Origin: Microbacterium sp. XT11
Lineage (GTDB): Bacteria; Actinomycetota; Actinomycetes; Actinomycetales; Microbacteriaceae
Assembly: GCF_001513675.1 (NCBI RefSeq)
Contig: NZ_CP013859.1
Span: 373,081 to 437,080, forward strand
DNA length: 64,000 bases
Reading direction: 5' to 3'
Below the pieces are notes generated by a model. It worked only from the letters and a program-made list of their open reading frames with translations, was not told the DNA's origin and made no database searches. Shown here in pieces: positions 62,284 through 64,000 of the stretch. The stretch's first letter is position 1; every line of letters begins with the position of its first letter. Made by a program: the position numbers and the translations under genes.

Positions 62284-63039
62284 TCACCAGGCCGCGTAGC
62301 CGCCGTCGATCAGCACGATGGAGCCGGTCATGTAGGAGGCCGCGTCACTCGCCAGGAACGCCACGAGGGAGGCGATCTCCTCCGGCCGGCCCAGCCGCCC
62401 GATGGGCGTCCGACGCACCCAGTCGTCCCACCAGTCCTCGGGCACGCCCTCCTTCGTCAGTTCGGTGCCCACGTACCCGGGCGCCACGGCGTTCACGCGG
62501 ATGCCCTGCTCCGCGAACTCGATCGCCAGCGACTTCACCGCCAGGTGCACGGCTCCCTTCGACGCGTTGTACGCCGCCTGCCGCTGCGGCGCGTTGGCGA
62601 TCTCTCCGGACATGGAGCCGATCGCGACGATCGACCCCCCGCCGTCGCGCATGTGCCGCGCCGCCTCGCGTGCGCACCAGAAGGTCCCCGTGGCGTTGAC
62701 GGCCAGAACGCGGTCCCATGCGTCGCGCTCCAGTTCGAGGGAGGGCTGGTGATTCGCGATGCCGGCCGAGGTGACGAGGATGTCCACACCGCCATGGCGA
62801 GAGGCGACATCGGCGAACATCTCCTCCACCGAACGCGAGTCGGTGACATCGAGGTGGACGTATTCGACTCCCCCGCCGAAGGAGGCGGCCGCGGCTTCGC
62901 CCTGCTCGTCCAGGAGGTCCGCGATGACGACGTGCGCGCCGAACTCGCGCAGTGCCGACACGACCGCCAGGCCGATGCCGCGTGACCCTCCGGTGACGAC
63001 GGCGACCTTGCCGTTCAGTTCGAGCAGTTCTCGGTACAT
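62284..63039 (-). CDS. Short-chain dehydrogenase/reductase (SDR)
   Basis: 251 residues, classical SDR. NAD(P)-binding TGGSRGIG near 16, DVTDSRSVEEMFADV, active-site Ser in AIGSMSGEIANAP, Tyr and Lys in AAYNASKGAVH, and closing GSIVLIDGGYAAW. The ADLLDEQ after the second strand (Asp-type) suggests NAD use. It could oxidise a sugar or polyol such as rhamnose, but the substrate is unknown. Its promoter carries the HexR-type site at 63071-63085, so it belongs to the RpiR regulon. GAGAGG before the ATG. Confidence 0.92.
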   Translation of the reverse strand: MYRELLELNGKVAVVTGGSRGIGLAVVSALREFGAHVVIADLLDEQGEAAAASFGGGVEYVHLDVTDSRSVEEMFADVASRHGGVDILVTSAGIANHQPSLELERDAWDRVLAVNATGTFWCAREAARHMRDGGGSIVAIGSMSGEIANAPQRQAAYNASKGAVHLAVKSLAIEFAEQGIRVNAVAPGYVGTELTKEGVPEDWWDDWVRRTPIGRLGRPEEIASLVAFLASDAASYMTGSIVLIDGGYAAW

Positions 63040-63070
63040 GCGGTTCCTCTCTGCTAACGTGCTCTCAGGT

Positions 63071-63085
63071 TGTAGCGATACTACA
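63071..63085. promoter_or_regulatory. RpiR/HexR-type operator between SDR and the RpiR gene
   Basis: TGTAGCGATACTACA, identical over 15 bases to the core at 53409-53423. It lies 32 bp upstream of the SDR ATG and 16 bp upstream of the divergent RpiR ATG, so one site can govern both and give autoregulation. Confidence 0.85.
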
Positions 63086-63101
63086 TGGAGAGGGAGTCGA
63101 T

Positions 63102-64000
63102 ATGTCGATCCAGGATTCGCTCGGCACCGGGGCCGCAGCGGACGAGTCCACCGACACGCTTCTGGAGCGCATCACGCGGCAGGTTCCGCTGCTGCGCCGT
63201 TCCGAGCAGCGGGTGGCGGCGATCGTCCTCGACGATCCCGTGGGAGCGTCTCAGCTCACCATGGCCGGCCTGGCCGACGCCGCCGAGGTGAGCGAGCCCA
63301 CCGTCATGCGGTTCTGCTCCTCCATCGGCTGCGAGGGCTTCCAGGACTTCCGCATCCAGCTCGCACAGACCCTCGCCCTCGGTCTGCCCGTCACGCACTC
63401 GTCCATCACGGCTGACGACTCGGCAGCCGACCTCGCCGAGAAGGTGTTCGATCACACCATCTCGAGCCTCGACCGCGCCCGACGCACGCTCGCACCCGAC
63501 GCCGTCGAGCGAGCGATCGAGCTGCTCCGCGGCGCGAGCGACATCCTGTTCGTCGGGTTCGGGGCCAGCGGCATCATCGCCCAGGACGCGCAGCAGAAGT
63601 TCCCGCTGTTCGGCGTCCCCTGCCAGGCACCGGAGGACTTCCACCAGCAGTTCATCGCCGCGACCATGAGCGGTCCTCGCAGCGTGATGGTCGCCGTCTC
63701 GAACACGGGACACACCGAGCAGACCATGATCGTCGCCGAGGCCGCAAAGAAGGCCGGCGCCGCGGTCATCTCGATCACCGGCCGCGTGAGCCCGCTCTCC
63801 GAGCTCGCCGACGTCCCGCTGGTGGTGCGGACGTTCGAGGACACCGACGTCTACACGCCGTCCACCAGCCGGATCGCCGGCCTGGTCGTGATCGACGTGC
63901 TCGCCACCGGCGTCGCGTTGCGCAGCCCCGAGCGCGCCGCCGCGATCCGTCGCATGAAGAGCGAGCTCGCCTCGATGCGCCACGGCGCTGACGGCGAGGG
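63102..64000 (+). CDS. RpiR-family transcriptional regulator (partial, continues past window)
   Basis: About 299 residues are visible and the frame is still open at the edge. N-terminal RpiR HTH (QVPLLRRSEQRVAAIVLDDPVGASQLTMAGLADAAEVSEPTVMRFCSSIG, about 28-77) and a SIS sugar-phosphate-binding domain (DILFVGFGASGIIAQDAQQKFPLFGVPCQAPEDFHQQFIAATMSGPRSVMVAVSNTGHTEQT). The final visible helix LRSPERAAAIRRMKSELASMRHG suggests the protein ends soon. It probably senses a phosphorylated sugar and controls the operators at 53408, 58259, 58332 and 63071. ATG at 63102 has AGGGAG 7 nt upstream. Confidence 0.94.
   Translation, partial: MSIQDSLGTGAAADESTDTLLERITRQVPLLRRSEQRVAAIVLDDPVGASQLTMAGLADAAEVSEPTVMRFCSSIGCEGFQDFRIQLAQTLALGLPVTHSSITADDSAADLAEKVFDHTISSLDRARRTLAPDAVERAIELLRGASDILFVGFGASGIIAQDAQQKFPLFGVPCQAPEDFHQQFIAATMSGPRSVMVAVSNTGHTEQTMIVAEAAKKAGAAVISITGRVSPLSELADVPLVVRTFEDTDVYTPSTSRIAGLVVIDVLATGVALRSPERAAAIRRMKSELASMRHGADGE

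Overview
The window is a GC-rich (about 70 % by eye), densely packed chromosomal segment. Gene content, GTG starts, overlapping stop/start pairs, and the AbiEi-like/DUF559, CGNR, DUF3863 and type VII secretion-like families all point to an actinobacterium of the Microbacteriaceae, most like Microbacterium. No phage, transposase, rRNA, tRNA or CRISPR array was recognised. The theme is carbohydrate and small-acid catabolism, arranged as regulator-controlled operons.

Layout. 1-2874: valine/propionate entry genes (isobutyryl-CoA dehydrogenase-like, cut by the window edge; mmsA) and a small hypothetical gene. 2979-8693: a 1904-residue secreted amylase-pullulanase with two LacI-type operators upstream. 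9083-12326: an AbiEi/DUF559 nuclease-like gene bracketed by 84-bp direct repeats, then a thiolase and a membrane-tailed ABM protein; three of four copies of a 61-bp palindromic repeat lie here. 12345-18184: arabinose operon araD-araB-araA-aldose epimerase with its LacI regulator. 18556-26124: Opp/Dpp-type ABC transporter, LysR regulator, nitrilase-type amidohydrolase and HpcH/HpaI aldolase in one tightly coupled operon. 26168-28620: a mosaic LacI pseudogene carrying the tail of a sugar permease, the fourth palindromic repeat, and an alditol oxidase. 28749-36435: HD hydrolase, then an arabinan module (GH43 arabinanase, GH51 arabinofuranosidase, CUT1 transporter, LacI regulator).

36517-47637: repeat-rich membrane protein, methylcitrate-cycle operon (GntR-prpD-prpB-prpC), an orphan five-gene type VII secretion-like operon, EamA permease and CGNR regulator. 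47707-64000: an esterase and a glycan locus: GH2 mannosidase-like, CUT1 permeases, DUF6259 glycosidase-like protein, two tandem binding proteins, DUF3863 protein, GH78 rhamnosidase, SDR and an RpiR regulator (cut by the window edge). Near-identical 15-bp operators of HexR type tie this locus together.

How it works together. The arabinan module would release and import arabinosides, which GH51 cleaves to arabinose for the araBAD operon. The RpiR locus would import and strip rhamnose/mannose-containing glycosides. Valine or propionate carbon flows through mmsA to propionyl-CoA and on to the methylcitrate cycle. None of the CUT1 transporters has an ATPase gene here, so a shared MsmK-type ATPase elsewhere is likely. 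The least explained items are the palindromic repeat family with its repeat-bracketed nuclease-like gene, the orphan secretion-like operon, and the DUF6259/DUF3863 pair in the glycan locus.
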